Part shown: positions 12,601 to 18,924 of the stretch, one piece after another
Layout of the letters: each line of letters starts with the position of its first letter
How positions within the stretch are numbered: position 1 is the first letter of the stretch
Source of the DNA: Pseudomonas schmalbachii
Lineage (GTDB): Bacteria > Pseudomonadota > Gammaproteobacteria > Pseudomonadales > Pseudomonadaceae
Length of the DNA stretch: 64,000 bases
Direction: 5' to 3'
Assembly (NCBI RefSeq): GCF_017589465.1
Contig: NZ_JAELYA010000003.1
Coordinates: forward strand, 248,001-312,000
Notes under the pieces: model-generated
Told to the model about the DNA's origin: nothing
Databases searched by the model: none
Seen by the model: the letters and a program-made list of their open reading frames with translations, nothing else
Position numbers and translations under genes: made by a program

Positions 12601-13370
12601 GCCTCCAGCCAGCGCGCCGGGCGGCCGAGGAAGTGGTTGGGCGACATCAGCGTCAGCGTGCCGCCGACGTACAGCGGCAGCAGCAGGCCGCACATCAGGC
12701 CCATGTCGTGGTAGAGCGGCAGCCAGCTGACCCAGCTTTCCGGGACGTTGTCGTCGAGCAGGTGGCGGGTCATCGCCTGCTCGTTGGCCAGCAGGTTGCC
12801 GTGGGACACCATCACCCCTTTCGGCGCGCTGGTGGAGCCGGAGGTGTACTGCAGGAAGGCCAGCGCCGAGCTGTCCTGCGCGACCGGGCGGTAGTGCGCC
12901 TGCCAGCCGTCGAGGACCTCATCGATGGCGAAAAAGCGCGCGTCGGCCGGCACGAACGGCAGCAGCAGGTGCTGGTGGCGGTCCAGGTCCTCGCCGCGGC
13001 CGAGGATGAACGCCGGCTGGGCGTCCTGGAGGATTCCGGCGAGGCGGTCGAGATGGGTCTGACGGTTGTTTTCCGGGGCGAATGCCGGCACGGCGATGAC
13101 GCCGGCCTGCAGGCAGCCAAGGAAGGCCGCCGCGTAATCGGCGCCGCTGGGCAGGATCAGCAGGCAGCGCTGGCCGCCGTCGCAGCCGAGGTGGTACTGC
13201 AGCAGGCCGGCGACCGCCCGCGCCTTCTTCCGCAGCTCGGCATACGTGGTGAGCAGCGGCTCCTGGTCGTCATGGACGATGTGCCGGAGCGCGATCCGAT
13301 CCGGTTGGCATTGCGCGTAGTGGTCCAGCAGTTCGGAAAAGTTCGCGACCTGATCTCGAATGGATTTCAT
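3660..13370 (-). CDS. Siderophore-type NRPS with acyl-AMP ligase starter (FAAL-T-C-A-T-E-C-A-T), 3236 aa
   Basis: The order of domains is: acyl-AMP ligase (residues ~1-580, YTSGSTSAPKGVMVSHGN near 180); carrier T1 (FFERGGNS near 627); condensation C1 (HHIICDGWS near 818); adenylation A1 (YTSGTSGTPKG near 1278); carrier T2 (LGGDSILS near 1666); epimerisation E (HHLAVDAVSW near 1853); condensation C2 (HHALIDAWC near 2315); adenylation A2 (YTSGSTGEPKG near 2783); carrier T3 (LGGHSLLA near 3173). The starter domain is of the PvdL type and should load a fatty acid. Pocket residues read by eye are D-L-T-K-I-G-H-V-G-K for A1 (Asp-like) and D-I-W-E-L-T-A-D-D-K for A2 (2,4-diaminobutyrate-like). The expected start of the product is acyl-D-Asp-Dab. 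It differs from PvdL (4342 aa, acyl-Glu-Tyr-Dab) in having one module fewer. An RBS-like AGGTGA precedes the ATG. Confidence 0.95.
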   Translation of the reverse strand: MKSIRDQVANFSELLDHYAQCQPDRIALRHIVHDDQEPLLTTYAELRKKARAVAGLLQYHLGCDGGQRCLLILPSGADYAAAFLGCLQAGVIAVPAFAPENNRQTHLDRLAGILQDAQPAFILGRGEDLDRHQHLLLPFVPADARFFAIDEVLDGWQAHYRPVAQDSSALAFLQYTSGSTSAPKGVMVSHGNLLANEQAMTRHLLDDNVPESWVSWLPLYHDMGLMCGLLLPLYVGGTLTLMSPNHFLGRPARWLEAITRYRGTFSGGPDFAYRLCVERIKGPALKELALDSWSLAFSGSEPIRLATLEAFCERFAPAGFDPRALTPSYGLAEATLYVSAAKRAVPFSVRHFDGESLAAGKAAQALLLDGRETARLPGCGWVRPDHDLRIVDPQSEASLEPGRVGEIWVAGPSIAQGYWQNPEATARTFVERDGQRWLRTGDLGIAEGGELFITGRLKDLIILNGQNLYPQDLEQALEQRVELLRRGRIAAFPVADGAGSEGVGLALEISRNVRRLMKPQMICDAVRDALSELFMVAPRVIVLLEPGALPRTTSGKLQRSACRAGWLDGSLDSFAIWQDGRLQEGGTAVIQTATAAPALLPEVLAAWEEVLGASDLAAHDHFFERGGNSVGVVQVLARLNAELGLALEPAQLFEQPTLGAFSAMVASQERGVAGARIVPLSRDVPPQQSFAQQRLWFLAQLQSDSSAYHLCGQLSLRGEIDNHALQRSFEDLAARHESLRTTFGEQDDRLVQHIHPARPVRIEPHDLSRHPEPSKALDTLARCAVEAPMDLRNGPLWRVLDVNLGGGRRELLLVLHHIICDGWSVQVLLDDFSTLYAAHAEGREPSLPALPVQYADFAAWQREHLAAGEAQRQLAYWRERLGDSHPLSSLPTDRPRPEQQGHRGARYALIIDAGLSQALRELAGSNGATLFMTMLAVYMTLLHRHGNQDDLRIGVPVAGRTRAEVEGLIGLFVNTLVLRGQLSARQSFAALLRQVKAIALGAQANQDLPFDQLVEALGVSRSLAHNPLCQVKFTQQFALPEERAIGGLRLSASQRDDFSAHFDLGLDITDTPSGIQAVFTYACDLFDEPRIAGLAADLLGICAQVVRQPEIALGELQLAAAPSRLDGEARAFPASDVLGLWDAAVAATPQALALQCEDAGYDFAWVDAQANRLARYLGERGVVAESRVGLCLERSVEFVVALLATLKAGAAYVPLDPKWPAERQAFALSDSAARWLLGDTAAPGDFGGEVIGMDADAAWRSRPDSAPALRVHPLQAAYVIYTSGTSGTPKGVVIDHGALADYVQGLLARLDLGAGASMAMVSTVAADLGHTVLFGALCSGNTLHLIAPERANDADRFAAYMARHRVDVLKIVPTHLGGLLQAATPEAVLPARALILGGDALPWDLLARIRRLKPECRVINHYGPTETTVGVLTCEPAGAEAIGASVPVGRPLPNARALVLDDDLRPVVQGAGGELYLGGPGLARGYLERPGLTATVFLPDPWVPGQRLYRTGDRARLLGDGQLQFLGRADDQVKVRGYRVSLGEITERLRQLDGVGDAVVRLDERGQLLAYAVGESGRRLDGEALRAALSERLPDYMVPAHVLALDAFPLTANGKLDHAALPAPERAMEVFEAPREGVEAILAGLWQEALGLDRVGRHDNFFSLGGDSILSLQIIARARRQGVRLTPKQLFEKQTIAELAQVAQVSEARAAAPVKAEPPAVRHFPLTPIQARFFALPLGRRAHWNQSLLFDLPKALDAGLLRQALGWLLAQHDSLRLAFEQGEDGQWRQRYRDTEDAGRVLWTCELAREEDLAPLCEEAQRSLNLEQGPLLRVVQARLPSGEGRLLLAIHHLAVDAVSWRVLLEDLQQACRRLAQGQALANAEKTASFQAWSQSLQDLARSPELAAQRDYWQRLDPSAARLPGDCGVPSRIGEAESLDLLLDAHDTRRLLGEAPAAYRTRIDELLLAALAQSLAQWTGRRQQVVSLEGHGREDASGELDLSRSVGWFTTIYPVGLEAADDLAGTLKAVKESLRAVPDKGLGYGVLKYLAGAELPELEGQGVTFNYLGRFDDGDEALFSLSERAPSNLRDPQGPLANALVVDGQVRNGRLRLDWTFSRERFDRADIVRLIELYRSNLAALIEHCCDERNGGVTPSDFPLAALDQAQLDSLPVAAREIEDILPLAPMQQGILLHSLLERGNGIYLMQDQYAVGSEVDFEAFKYAWQQVVQRHPALRTAFHGLENGVQRQVVLRRVPSPAQFIDLSHLSRESAEAELDAVLRSERELGLDFAQAPLLRLRLVKFGAADYRIVQSHHHALIDAWCRGLMLTEFFAHYRAFLAGTPVRLPAARPYRDFLAWLGEQDEAASRDYWRQALAGFTEVTSLPYRQSPKGEPAMRDTSLSLGAGQTARLAERARQYRLTANTFVQAAWALLLMRHADRDEALFGVTVAGRPTELEGIEGALGLFINTLPLRIARPAPGAPALELLAALQAQNAEMRQHEHLSLADIQMLADTPRGQPLFDSLFVFENVPLGSDVQQAVEEYRIRPLANRTHTNYPLTVVLLPGESLQLQLTYDVRHFRAADMVRLVNQFRHLLLQLIDAPERPLAELLRLPEAERESLLRMGQGEPQPHWYALSYLERFEARVHAHPEREVARCEGRSLSYAALNAEANRIGHGLIAAGVRGDDVVALYAPRGLALLGMIVGAFKAGAGYLALDDRHPAGRSARMLASSAAPVLVTPRDCLAQAGAILAQSPASPRLLVLEDLLAAGGEDNPGRYASAEQLAYVIYTSGSTGEPKGVMVNQRGMLNNQMPKLPYLRLGEGDVIAQTAATGFDISVWQFLTAPLFGGRVEIFPDAVVQDPERLLDAVAANRVSVLECVPAVIDGMLAAPHCELPSLRWLLPTGEALSADLAGRWFARYPRVPLVNAYGPAECADDVSLHTLTAAPGARGALPIGLPTDNNRLYVLDSSLELAPLGAVGELYIGGVGVGRGYAARPGLTAERFLPDPFGEPGARLYRSGDLVRWNADGELEYLGRTDFQVKIRGQRIELGEIEAVLLARADVHDAAVAAQPTPHGPQLVAYVVAEAGQQPSAESLKTALGLELPAFMVPAQVMLLDRLPRNANGKLDRKALPVPGWQERAFEAPCGEREEALAGLWQALLKIERVGRHDNFFELGGHSLLATRLLSLIREQLGVSLPLARAFEATTVAAQAALIETLQGQLDRLDALDELMSELEESN

Positions 13371-13444
13371 CTGTCACCTGTTTCAAGCGGCAAGGCTCTG
13401 CCCGCAGGCGGCTCGTGGCGCCCGCAAAGTCGGGAGAAGAGTCG

Positions 13445-13464
13445 GGTGACCGCGAACGGTCACC
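13445..13464. other. Perfect hairpin between the hydroxylase and NRPS genes
   Basis: An 8-bp perfect stem (GGTGACCG / CGGTCACC) with a CGAA loop lies in the 112-bp gap between the ornithine hydroxylase and the first NRPS. There is no T-run, so it is not a typical intrinsic terminator. It may be an mRNA-stability or processing hairpin that sets different levels of the two products. Confidence 0.5.
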
Positions 13465-13482
13465 GCAGGGGAATGGCGCGGC

Positions 13483-14814
13483 TCAGCGGGCCAGCTTCAG
13501 GGGGACGGCGGTCCGCTCCCGGGTGCTCGACGGCCGGCTGGCACAGGACTCCACGGAGTCGGCGAAGATCGACTCGGCGACTTCCCGCGAGCGGATCGCC
13601 AGCACCGACAGCAGGGTGTCGCTGAGGCCGTGGCTTTCCTCGCAGCAGCCCTGCAGGTACACGCCGACATCCGTGCCGTGGCGCAGGGAGAGGCGGTAGT
13701 TGCGGTCGACTTCCGGCCCCTGCAGGTATTCGCGGATGCCGGCGAGGATCTGGTGGTGGTAGTCGCGTCGATAGCCGGTGGCCAGGATCACGACGTCGAA
13801 GCGCTGGCTGTCCTGGTGATCGTCGGCGGTATTGCGCAGGAACAGCTCGATGTCGTCGCCGACTTCGGCGTGCACCACTTCGCGCTGGGTCAGCAGTTGG
13901 TGACGCTGCTCGCCGCGCACCTTCTGCTGGTAGATGCGCTGGAAGATCGCCTCGATCAGCTCGGGGTCGACCACCGAGTAGTTGGTGTTGCGGAACTCCT
14001 GGAGCATCGACTCGCGGCGCTCCTGGGTCTGCTGGAAGATGGTGTCGGTGAAGGACGGGTTGAAGATCTGGTTGACGAAGGGGCTGTCGTCGGACGGCTT
14101 CAGCGCGCTGCCACGGATCACCAGCGAGGCGTTGACGTTGTCGAAGCGATTGGCCAGGTCTTCGAAGATTTCCGCGGCGCTCTGCCCCGCGCCGATGACC
14201 GCCACGTTGAGCGGTCCGCTGTGCTCGGCGAGCAGTTGTTCGATGCCGCCGCGATAGGCCGAGGAATGCAGGACGCGCGGATCGTCGATGCCCTCGAAGG
14301 CGCCCGGCACCTGCGGCACGCCGCCGATGCCGAACACCAGGTTGCGCGCCCGACGGCGCGACGTGCCGCCATCGGCGCTGCGCGACAGCACGTCCACCGC
14401 GACGAAGCGGCCATCCTCGAAACACGGCTCGACGCCGATCACCTGCTCGCCGAAGTGAATCTGCCCGGCGAAGTGCGACGCTGCCCAGCCCAGGTAGTCG
14501 TTGTATTCCTCGCGGGTGGGGAAGAAGGTCTTCAGGTTGATGAAGTCCTGCAGGCGGCCGCGTTCCTTCAGGTAGTTGATGAAGCTGAAATGGCTGCCGG
14601 GGTTGCGCTGGGTGACCAGGTCCTTGAGGAAGGAAATCTGCATGGTGGAACCGTCGATCAGCATCCCTTCATGCCAGTTGAAGCCCGGCTTGCGCTCCAG
14701 GAAGCACACGTTCGGCGACAGGCCATAGAACTGCGCGTGCTCCTGGGTGGCGATGGCGAGCGCCAGGTTGGACGGGCCGAAGCCGATGCCGATGTAGTCG
14801 TAAACGAGTTCCAT
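13483..14814 (-). CDS. pvdA: L-ornithine N5-monooxygenase, PvdA type
   Basis: A 443-residue flavoprotein, the same length as P. aeruginosa PvdA. It should hydroxylate the side-chain amine of L-ornithine using FAD, NADPH and O2, supplying hydroxamate building blocks for the peptide. The FAD-binding start GIGFGPSNLALA is at residues ~9-20, an NADPH-binding GAGQSAAEIF is in the middle third, and the ATGYRRDYH motif is in the C-terminal third, all typical of the PvdA/SidA/IucD family. The peptide-specific partner modules are expected left of the window because the visible adenylation domains do not look like hydroxyornithine pockets. It lies between the exporter gene and the NRPS genes on the same strand, with its own Fur-like and sigma-type promoter sites upstream. 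A lysine N6-hydroxylase is less likely given overall resemblance to PvdA. Confidence 0.92.
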   Translation of the reverse strand: MELVYDYIGIGFGPSNLALAIATQEHAQFYGLSPNVCFLERKPGFNWHEGMLIDGSTMQISFLKDLVTQRNPGSHFSFINYLKERGRLQDFINLKTFFPTREEYNDYLGWAASHFAGQIHFGEQVIGVEPCFEDGRFVAVDVLSRSADGGTSRRRARNLVFGIGGVPQVPGAFEGIDDPRVLHSSAYRGGIEQLLAEHSGPLNVAVIGAGQSAAEIFEDLANRFDNVNASLVIRGSALKPSDDSPFVNQIFNPSFTDTIFQQTQERRESMLQEFRNTNYSVVDPELIEAIFQRIYQQKVRGEQRHQLLTQREVVHAEVGDDIELFLRNTADDHQDSQRFDVVILATGYRRDYHHQILAGIREYLQGPEVDRNYRLSLRHGTDVGVYLQGCCEESHGLSDTLLSVLAIRSREVAESIFADSVESCASRPSSTRERTAVPLKLAR

Positions 14815-14910
14815 GTTTTCCCTCTCGAAGGCGCGATGCCGTGCTGTTCAACTCCCCTGCGAGTGGGTCGCAGGGAGAGACGATGTCACCGGCATCGCAA
14901 GCTGCCATTT

Positions 14911-14932
14911 GATACCGATTATCATTAACAAT
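14911..14932 (-). promoter_or_regulatory. Fur-like box upstream of the ornithine hydroxylase gene
   Basis: On the minus strand the site reads TTAATGATAATCGGTATC, close to the Fur consensus GATAATGATAATCATTATC in the core TAATGATAATC. It lies about 100 bp upstream of the pvdA start and just downstream of the PvdS-type box. Fur binding here would add direct iron repression to sigma-factor control. Confidence 0.6.
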
Positions 14933-14933
14933 G

Positions 14934-14957
14934 ACGAGTGGCCGGCGGCGCTGTTTA
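14934..14957 (-). promoter_or_regulatory. PvdS-type (iron-starvation) promoter for pvdA
   Basis: The minus strand reads TAAAC, 16 bases, CGT. The iron-starvation box used by PvdS is TAAAT-N16-CGT, so spacing is exact with one mismatch. It lies in the gap between the exporter gene and pvdA and points toward pvdA. The likely sigma is the ECF factor encoded in the same cluster. One short match of this kind can occur by chance. Confidence 0.5.
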
Positions 14958-14977
14958 GTCCTGTCCGAAGAAATTCA

Positions 14978-16669
14978 TCAAAGGCTGAAGGCGCGTCCTT
15001 GATAGTCCGCGCTGATTTCTTCCACCGCATCCCGGCTGGCGTTGTCGCGGCGGGAACCCTGCAGTTCGCTGAGCTGCCCCGACTCCATCTTCAGCAGGCG
15101 GTCGGCGAGGTCGAAGTACTGGTCGTCGTGGCTGATGGCGAAGACGGTCAGGCCGGCCTGCTTGAACTGCGGTAGCAGCTCCCGATAGAAGAAGCGCCGG
15201 AACAGCGGGTCCTGGTCCGCCGCCCATTCGTCCAGCAGCAGGATGTCGCGCTGCTCCAGCAGCGCCAGCAGCAGCGCCAGGCGCTTGCGCTGGCCCTGGG
15301 AGAAGCGCGTGTCGAGCAGATGGCCGTCGCCGAAGCGCACCTTGTGGCGCATGTGCAGGCGCTCCAGCCAGCCCTCGGTGTGGGCCGGTTCGGAATCCCG
15401 TCCGTCCGGGCCAAGCAGTTGGGAGAACAGGTGGAAGTCGGTGAACACCGAGGCGAACAGCTTGCGGTAGGCCAGCCAGTCGTCGGCGCCGATGGGCTTG
15501 CCGTCCACCAGGATCTCGCCGGCGGAAGGCCGGTACAGGCCGCTGAGCAGGCGCGCCAGGCTGGACTTGCCGCTGCCGTTGCCGCCCATCAGGAACACCG
15601 TCTCGCCGCGGCGCAGAACCAGGTCCAGCGGCCCCACGTCGAACCCCGGCTCGTCGCCCTGCCCCGGGTAGTGGTACTCGACGCCGCGCAGTTCGAGGGT
15701 CTGCCAGTGGCCGCAGATGTGGCTCGGCGCGACCTCGAAGCTCTGGTGATGCACGGCCAGCGCGAGGGATTCCACCTTGTCGAGGGCGATCCGTCCGGAC
15801 ACCTGCGCGGGAATCGCCGCCACCGCCAGCACCAGCGGCGTGCGCAGGAAGAGGATGGTCAGGGCGTAGGTCGCGGCCACTTCGGTGGACGCCCAGCCCA
15901 GGCCGTTGGCCAGGTAGAAGGCCAGGCCGATGGTGCCCAGCACCATGATGTTCGCCCAGTTGCTGGCCAGGCCGTTGTAGCGGTCAGCCAGGGTGAAATG
16001 CTCGCGATACCTGAGTGCGGCGGCGTCGAAACTTTCTTCGTACAGGCGCCGGGCGCGGTCGCGGTTGAGCGCCAGCTCCTTGCGTCCGTCGATCACCGCC
16101 TGGTAGCTCTGGTAGAGTTTGTCTTCGGACTCGCGCAGTTGCCGGATGTGGTTGTTCAGCCTGCCCACCAGCAGCCAGCCCACCGCCAGGGTGAAGCTCA
16201 TCCAGCCGAGGGTGGTGGCGAACAGCGCCGGCGACAGCCAGGCCAGGTAGCTGAACGCGGCGATGCTCAGCACCGAGCCGTAGATCAGGTCGGGCAGTTG
16301 CACGAAGGCCATGGTCACGCTGCGGATGTCGCTGGACAGGCTGGCGAAGATCTTCGCCCCGCCGATGGCCTCGATGCGTTCGATGTCGGTATCGAGCAGG
16401 CGCTTGACCATCACCCGGCGCAGCCCGTGGACGAAGCGGTGGCCCAGGGCGGTGAGCGACAACTGCGCGCCGGACGCCAGCACCAGCAGCAGCGCCAGCA
16501 TCAGGCCGAACTGCCAGAGGGCGGTGCCCAGCCCCTCGTGGGCGGTGATCATGCGCTGGTTGACGAAGGCGATGACGCCGACGCTGAGCAGGCCGCTGCT
16601 AATGCTCAGCAGCAGGACCAGCGCAAGGGGCCAGCGATATTGCTGGAAGACCAGACGAACTAGTTTCAT
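14978..16669 (-). CDS. pvdE: Cyclic-peptide/siderophore ABC exporter, PvdE type
   Basis: The 563-residue protein is a fused ABC exporter half: about six membrane segments in residues 1-310, then an ATPase domain with Walker A GGNGSGKSS, the signature FSQGQRKR, and a Walker B ending in LLLDEWAADQDP. The tail DEWAADQDP and the overall layout match the PvdE/SyrD cyclic peptide transporter family, which moves siderophore precursors from cytoplasm to periplasm. The start at 16669 (MKLVRLVFQQYRW) is chosen because a GGAG Shine-Dalgarno sits upstream; an in-frame start 66 bp earlier has no such support and nearly abuts the sigma gene. It lies 38 bp after the sigma gene, probably in one transcript. 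The gene symbol is by family resemblance. Confidence 0.88.
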   Translation of the reverse strand: MKLVRLVFQQYRWPLALVLLLSISSGLLSVGVIAFVNQRMITAHEGLGTALWQFGLMLALLLVLASGAQLSLTALGHRFVHGLRRVMVKRLLDTDIERIEAIGGAKIFASLSSDIRSVTMAFVQLPDLIYGSVLSIAAFSYLAWLSPALFATTLGWMSFTLAVGWLLVGRLNNHIRQLRESEDKLYQSYQAVIDGRKELALNRDRARRLYEESFDAAALRYREHFTLADRYNGLASNWANIMVLGTIGLAFYLANGLGWASTEVAATYALTILFLRTPLVLAVAAIPAQVSGRIALDKVESLALAVHHQSFEVAPSHICGHWQTLELRGVEYHYPGQGDEPGFDVGPLDLVLRRGETVFLMGGNGSGKSSLARLLSGLYRPSAGEILVDGKPIGADDWLAYRKLFASVFTDFHLFSQLLGPDGRDSEPAHTEGWLERLHMRHKVRFGDGHLLDTRFSQGQRKRLALLLALLEQRDILLLDEWAADQDPLFRRFFYRELLPQFKQAGLTVFAISHDDQYFDLADRLLKMESGQLSELQGSRRDNASRDAVEEISADYQGRAFSL

Positions 16670-16707
16670 GTGGGACTCCGGACGTTGGAAATGAAACGCG
16701 GGGCGCG

Positions 16708-17181
16708 CTAGATCTCGCCCAGGCGGGCGCGGCAATGGGTCAGCGTGTCGCGCAGCAGGAAATTGACCATGGTCGGCGAGGTGCCGATCACCTGGGCCAC
16801 GTCCCGCTGGGTGTAGCCCTGCAGCCGGTTGAGGTCGAAGACGACGCGCATCCGCTGGGGCAACTCGTTGAGGGCACAGATCAGCCGGTCGACCGATTCG
16901 CGGCCGGCCAGCACCCGCTCGGGCGACAGGTCGCAGCTCGACGCATCGTCCTGCCCGGGCTCGACGCCGCGCCCCGACTCCAGGTTCTGACGGCGCAGAT
17001 GATCGATGGACAGGTTGCGCACCACCCGGAACATGTAGCCGGCCGGGTCGGTGCAGGGCAGTTCGTTCTCCAGCATCTTCACGAAGGCGTCCTGAACCAC
17101 GTCCTCTGCGCGGGAGCGACAGCCGAGCATGCGCATCGCCGTGCGCAGCAGTCCCTCCCGGTGAGTGCTATAGGTACGCAT
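16708..17181 (-). CDS. Iron-starvation ECF sigma factor, PvdS/PfrI-like
   Basis: A 157-residue ECF sigma factor. Region 2 includes GCRSRAEDVVQDAF and VRNLSIDHLRRQ, and region 4 includes GYTQRDVAQVIGTSPTMVNF followed by RDTLTHCR; these are close to the corresponding PvdS segments I recall (GCRSRAEDVVQDAF, VRNLAIDHYRKQ, GVSPTLVNF). The start at 17181 (MRTYSTHREG) is favoured by GAGG about 8 bases upstream; an in-frame ATG 90 bp earlier would add an untypical N-terminus. It is the first gene of the leftward siderophore cluster, with a Fur-like box about 130 bp upstream, so it is probably made under iron limitation and drives the genes to its left. No anti-sigma or TonB receptor gene is adjacent. 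Confidence 0.87.
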   Translation of the reverse strand: MRTYSTHREGLLRTAMRMLGCRSRAEDVVQDAFVKMLENELPCTDPAGYMFRVVRNLSIDHLRRQNLESGRGVEPGQDDASSCDLSPERVLAGRESVDRLICALNELPQRMRVVFDLNRLQGYTQRDVAQVIGTSPTMVNFLLRDTLTHCRARLGEI

Positions 17182-17310
17182 CAGAACCTCGCGACGTTGG
17201 TTTCCCGAGCCCTCACCCACCCTGCAACCAACAGGTGAGCGAGGGCTCAAAGCAGTGCACGCATGCAGCATGATTCACATCCTTGCTGAGTATGATCACA
17301 GACAGATGCA

Positions 17311-17333
17311 ACTGATTATCATTTGTATGATAA
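17311..17333 (-). promoter_or_regulatory. Fur-like box / promoter upstream of the ECF sigma gene
   Basis: The minus strand contains ACAAATGATAATCAGTTG, a good match to the centre of the Fur consensus. It overlaps a possible sigma70 promoter (TTGGAA, 16 bases, TAATCA), so Fur binding would block transcription when iron is plentiful. The rest of the 400-bp gap between the sigma gene and rnhA (17182-17580) holds the rnhA terminator and nothing else I recognise. Confidence 0.6.
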
Positions 17334-17518
17334 GTTCCAAATCGTCTGAAATCCAAGTCCTAGAGCGGTTGTAAGAAACAGGGAATGTGAACAGGTCCAG
17401 ATTCAGATCAGGGATCAGGCGGGAGGAATCGAGGGAGGCGTTTCGAGGATGCAGGCGCGCGCAGACGGGAAATCCGCTTCAGCGGCCCGTCCGGTTGCAG
17501 GAGATCGTGTGCGGAAAT

Positions 17519-17559
17519 GAAAAAGCAGCCGGCAAGGCGGGAGATGCCTTGGGCTGCTT
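17519..17559 (-). terminator. Intrinsic terminator of rnhA
   Basis: Nested stem AAGCAGCC / GGCTGCTT with inner AAGGC / GCCTT; on the minus strand it is followed by a run of T. It lies 20 bp past the rnhA stop and marks the right border of the siderophore island. Confidence 0.7.
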
Positions 17560-17580
17560 ATGGGAATCGGCTTGTGGGAA

Positions 17581-18024
17581 TCAGCGCGGCAGTTCGCTCA
17601 CGCCGCGGTTGGCCAGCATGTCGGCGCGCTCGTTGCCCGGGTGTCCGGTATGCCCGCGCACCCACTGCCACTCCACCTGGTGGCGGTTGACCTGCTCGTC
17701 CAGTGCCTGCCAGAGGTCGGCATTCTTCACCGGCTGCCTGGCGGCAGTCTTCCAGCCGCGCTTCTTCCAGTTCGGCATCCACTCGGTGATGCCGCGCATG
17801 ACGTATTCGGAGTCGGTGACCAGGCGGATCGCGCAGGACCGCTTGAGCGCCGCCAGCGCCATGATCGCCGCCATCAGCTCCATGCGGTTGTTGGTGGTTT
17901 CCAGCTCGCCGCCCCACAGTTCGCGCTCGGCACCCTTGTAAAGAAGCAGCGCTCCCCAGCCACCACGCCCGGGATTGCCCTTGCAGGCGCCATCGGTGTA
18001 GATCTCGACTTTCTCTTCGCTCAT
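17581..18024 (-). CDS. rnhA: Ribonuclease HI
   Basis: The 147-residue protein degrades the RNA strand of RNA-DNA hybrids. It begins [19 protein letters not shown], with the first catalytic Asp in the [10 protein letters not shown] motif, the catalytic Glu in NNRMELMA, and the third Asp in LVTDSEYV, all in the family positions. Length is close to the E. coli enzyme (155). It follows the methyltransferase gene with a 12-bp gap, so they are cotranscribed. In P. aeruginosa dnaQ follows rnhA; here the siderophore cluster follows instead. Confidence 0.97.
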   Translation of the reverse strand: MSEEKVEIYTDGACKGNPGRGGWGALLLYKGAERELWGGELETTNNRMELMAAIMALAALKRSCAIRLVTDSEYVMRGITEWMPNWKKRGWKTAARQPVKNADLWQALDEQVNRHQVEWQWVRGHTGHPGNERADMLANRGVSELPR

Positions 18025-18036
18025 ATCGCCCTGAAT

Positions 18037-18798
18037 TTACGACTCGGAATCCCGGCGGCTGACCTTCGCCACCGGCAGCGGCACCAGCTGGCCGCGCGGC
18101 TCGCGCTTGCTCTGGCGCAGCGGGCGCAGGCCCACCACCAGCTTGCGTGCGACCAATAGATAGAAGCCGGCACCGGAACCCTGGACGACATGCCCCCAGT
18201 TTTCCATCCTCGCCAGGCGCGATTGCCAGGCTGCCGACGCGAGCGGCGGACGATAGCACCCGAAGCGGCGTTTCTCCAGCGCGAAGCCCAGCAGGCTGAG
18301 CCAGTCGCAGACCCGCGCCGGCGATATGCAGCGCGCGCGACGCAAGGCGTCCCGGGCGAAATAGTGGCGCATGCCCCAGGCGCTCCAGGGATTCACCCCG
18401 ACCACCAGCATGTGGCCACCCGGCCGCACGCTGCGCGCGGCTTCGCGCAGCAGGCGATGCGGAGACAGGCAGAAATCCAGGCCATGCTGCAGCAGCACCA
18501 CGTCGGCCGCGTGCTCGCCCAGCGGCCAGGCGCATTCGTCGCAGGCGATCTCCACTCCCGGCAGCGGCGGCCCCAAGCGCACCCCGCGCTGGATGTTGCC
18601 GGTGCCGCTGGGCAGCTCGGCATGCGGCCCGTAATGCACCAGGTAGCCACCGAAATAGCGTTCCAGTTCATCGGTGAGCAGGCTCTGCTCCTCGGCGAGC
18701 ATCATTCCGCCAATCGGCCCGGCGAGCCAGTCGCGGGCCTCGCCGATCAACTGGAGCCAGTCGGCATCGGCATGGGCGAAGGGTTGCTGTTCGATCAT
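18037..18798 (-). CDS. Class I SAM-dependent methyltransferase-like protein (PA1814-type)
   Basis: A 253-residue protein equivalent by position to the P. aeruginosa gene between gloB and rnhA. The middle shows a methyltransferase-like fold ([20 protein letters not shown], then [15 protein letters not shown]), as in family members annotated as methyltransferase type 11, but the glycine-rich SAM motif I is poorly conserved. The start at 18798 (MIEQQPFAH) is selected by the GGGGGTGG Shine-Dalgarno just upstream; an ATG 99 bp earlier lacks one and would run into the gloB promoter region. Substrate unknown. It is divergent from gloB, with a 126-bp shared promoter region. Confidence 0.85.
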   Translation of the reverse strand: MIEQQPFAHADADWLQLIGEARDWLAGPIGGMMLAEEQSLLTDELERYFGGYLVHYGPHAELPSGTGNIQRGVRLGPPLPGVEIACDECAWPLGEHAADVVLLQHGLDFCLSPHRLLREAARSVRPGGHMLVVGVNPWSAWGMRHYFARDALRRARCISPARVCDWLSLLGFALEKRRFGCYRPPLASAAWQSRLARMENWGHVVQGSGAGFYLLVARKLVVGLRPLRQSKREPRGQLVPLPVAKVSRRDSES

Positions 18799-18924
18799 CA
18801 CCACCCCCTGCAGCAGGTTGGCATTCGGCTGCGGCGCGCGTGGCACGCGACAGCATTCGCCGACACAGGACGGCATAACCGCACTAATATGCGCCAATCG
18901 ATTCCAGTTAGCGACTCTCCGGCC

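Noticed and set aside
13371-13482. A PvdS-type box upstream of the first NRPS
   Set aside because: No TAAAT-N16-CGT like pattern is present; the gene is probably read from the pvdA promoter.
3717-13625. A 3302-codon open frame on the plus strand opposite the NRPS
   Set aside because: It is the antisense of the NRPS coding frame; high GC with strong third-position bias keeps the opposite strand free of stops. The opposite strand encodes clear NRPS motifs.
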